Assembly (NCBI GenBank): GCA_029240955.1
Contig: JARDZH010000133.1
Span: 1 to 6,312 of the forward strand
DNA from: Pseudomonas sp.
GTDB lineage: Bacteria; Pseudomonadota; Gammaproteobacteria; Pseudomonadales; Pseudomonadaceae
Direction: 5' to 3'
DNA length: 6,312 nt
Position 1 is the first letter of the stretch. The number at the start of each line of letters is the position of its first letter. The notes beneath the pieces were generated by a model that made no database searches, was not told the origin of the DNA, and was given only the letters and a program-made list of their open reading frames with translations. This document shows, piece by piece, positions 6,167 through 6,312 of the stretch. The translations under genes and the position numbers were made by a program.

Positions 6167-6179
6167 AAATGAGAGTAAA
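6152..6179 (-). promoter_or_regulatory. Candidate sigma-70 promoter of the receptor operon
   Basis: On the minus strand, TTTACT (-35, complement of 6174-6179; 4/6 match) and TACCAT (-10, complement of 6152-6157; 4/6 match) are separated by 16 nt. It lies at the edge of an AT-rich island in otherwise GC-rich DNA and would give a 5' leader of roughly 115 nt. The weak -35 fits an activator-dependent promoter. Other AT-rich hexamers nearby could serve instead. Confidence 0.4.
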
Positions 6180-6181
6180 TA

Positions 6182-6199
6182 TATTTTACATTTTATACA
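6182..6199 (-). promoter_or_regulatory. Tandem TGTA repeats, candidate response-regulator site
   Basis: Minus-strand TGTATAAAA directly followed by TGTAAAATA forms two near-identical 9-bp units just upstream of the proposed -35. OmpR-family response regulators, the class of PfeR and PirR, bind tandem direct repeats in this position. The units also cover the stop codon of the kinase gene. The site is short and AT-rich, so chance resemblance is possible. Confidence 0.3.
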
Positions 6200-6312
6200 C
6201 TTCGTAACCGCAGGTGCATGCGCAGCCCTGGCGTGGCGTTCTGCGCCCATATCTCGCCGTCCAGCGACCTGACCACGCTGCGGGCAATGGACAGCCCCAG
6301 TCCGTAGCCATC
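6193..6312 (-). CDS. Sensor histidine kinase, C-terminal end (PfeS/PirS-like), partial
   Basis: Only the last 39 residues are in the window; the gene continues past the right edge. They begin DGYGLGLSIARSVVRSLDGE and end HLRLRSV before TAA (complement of 6193-6195). GYGLGLSIA is the G2 box of the HATPase_c domain (ATP-lid end), followed by the helix and the final beta strands normal for a kinase C-terminus. The product is therefore an inner-membrane two-component sensor that phosphorylates a response regulator. It lies 164 nt upstream of the receptor start on the same strand, as pfeS and pirS do for pfeA and pirA, so it probably senses the siderophore or its periplasmic presence and controls the receptor. 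That link rests on gene order, since the sensor domain and the regulator gene are outside the window. Confidence 0.85.
   Translation of the reverse strand, partial: DGYGLGLSIARSVVRSLDGEIWAQNATPGLRMHLRLRSV

Overview
The window looks like Pseudomonas chromosome, most likely from the fluorescens/syringae side of the genus. It is GC-rich, the genes are closely packed, a REP-like intergenic repeat with the pseudomonad TCGCGGGCAAG...GCTCCTACA pattern lies at the left edge, and the iron-uptake genes are of pseudomonad type. The genus is inferred from this general character, not from any search.

Layout, left to right. Positions 1-95 hold REP-like palindromes whose right end supplies the stop codon of a small Rid-family (YjgF/UK114) gene on the minus strand (91-489). 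A 135-bp spacer containing two short perfect dyads separates it from a divergent LysR-type regulator on the plus strand (625-1560). This is the usual arrangement of a LysR regulator and its target. The lysR gene converges on, and overlaps by 3 bp at the stop codons, a minus-strand iron operon filling the rest of the window. In transcription order the operon runs: a FepA/PfeA/PirA-type TonB-dependent receptor (6028-3794), a DUF3649 small membrane protein (3745-3449), a PepSY-associated membrane protein of the FoxB/PiuB ferrisiderophore-reductase type (3452-1893), and a DUF3325 small membrane protein (1892-1557). The last three are tightly coupled (ATGA overlap, then TGA directly abutting ATG). 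A GC-rich hairpin sits between the receptor and the rest. Upstream of the receptor, on the same strand, the last 39 residues of a sensor histidine kinase enter from the right edge. That matches the pfeR-pfeS-pfeA / pirR-pirS-pirA order.

How the genes probably work together: the sensor kinase and its unseen response regulator would sense a catecholate siderophore and activate the receptor gene. A Fur-like site overlapping a plausible promoter in front of the receptor would shut the operon off when iron is plentiful. The receptor imports the ferric catecholate through the outer membrane, and the PepSY protein probably helps release iron by reduction at the inner membrane. The two DUF proteins are unexplained partners.

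I see no mobile element, CRISPR array, tRNA or rRNA. All segments are recognisable families. The less-explored points are the two DUF partners of the reductase, the promoter architecture, the intercistronic hairpin, the Rid protein lacking the catalytic-type arginine, and the REP-derived stop codon.
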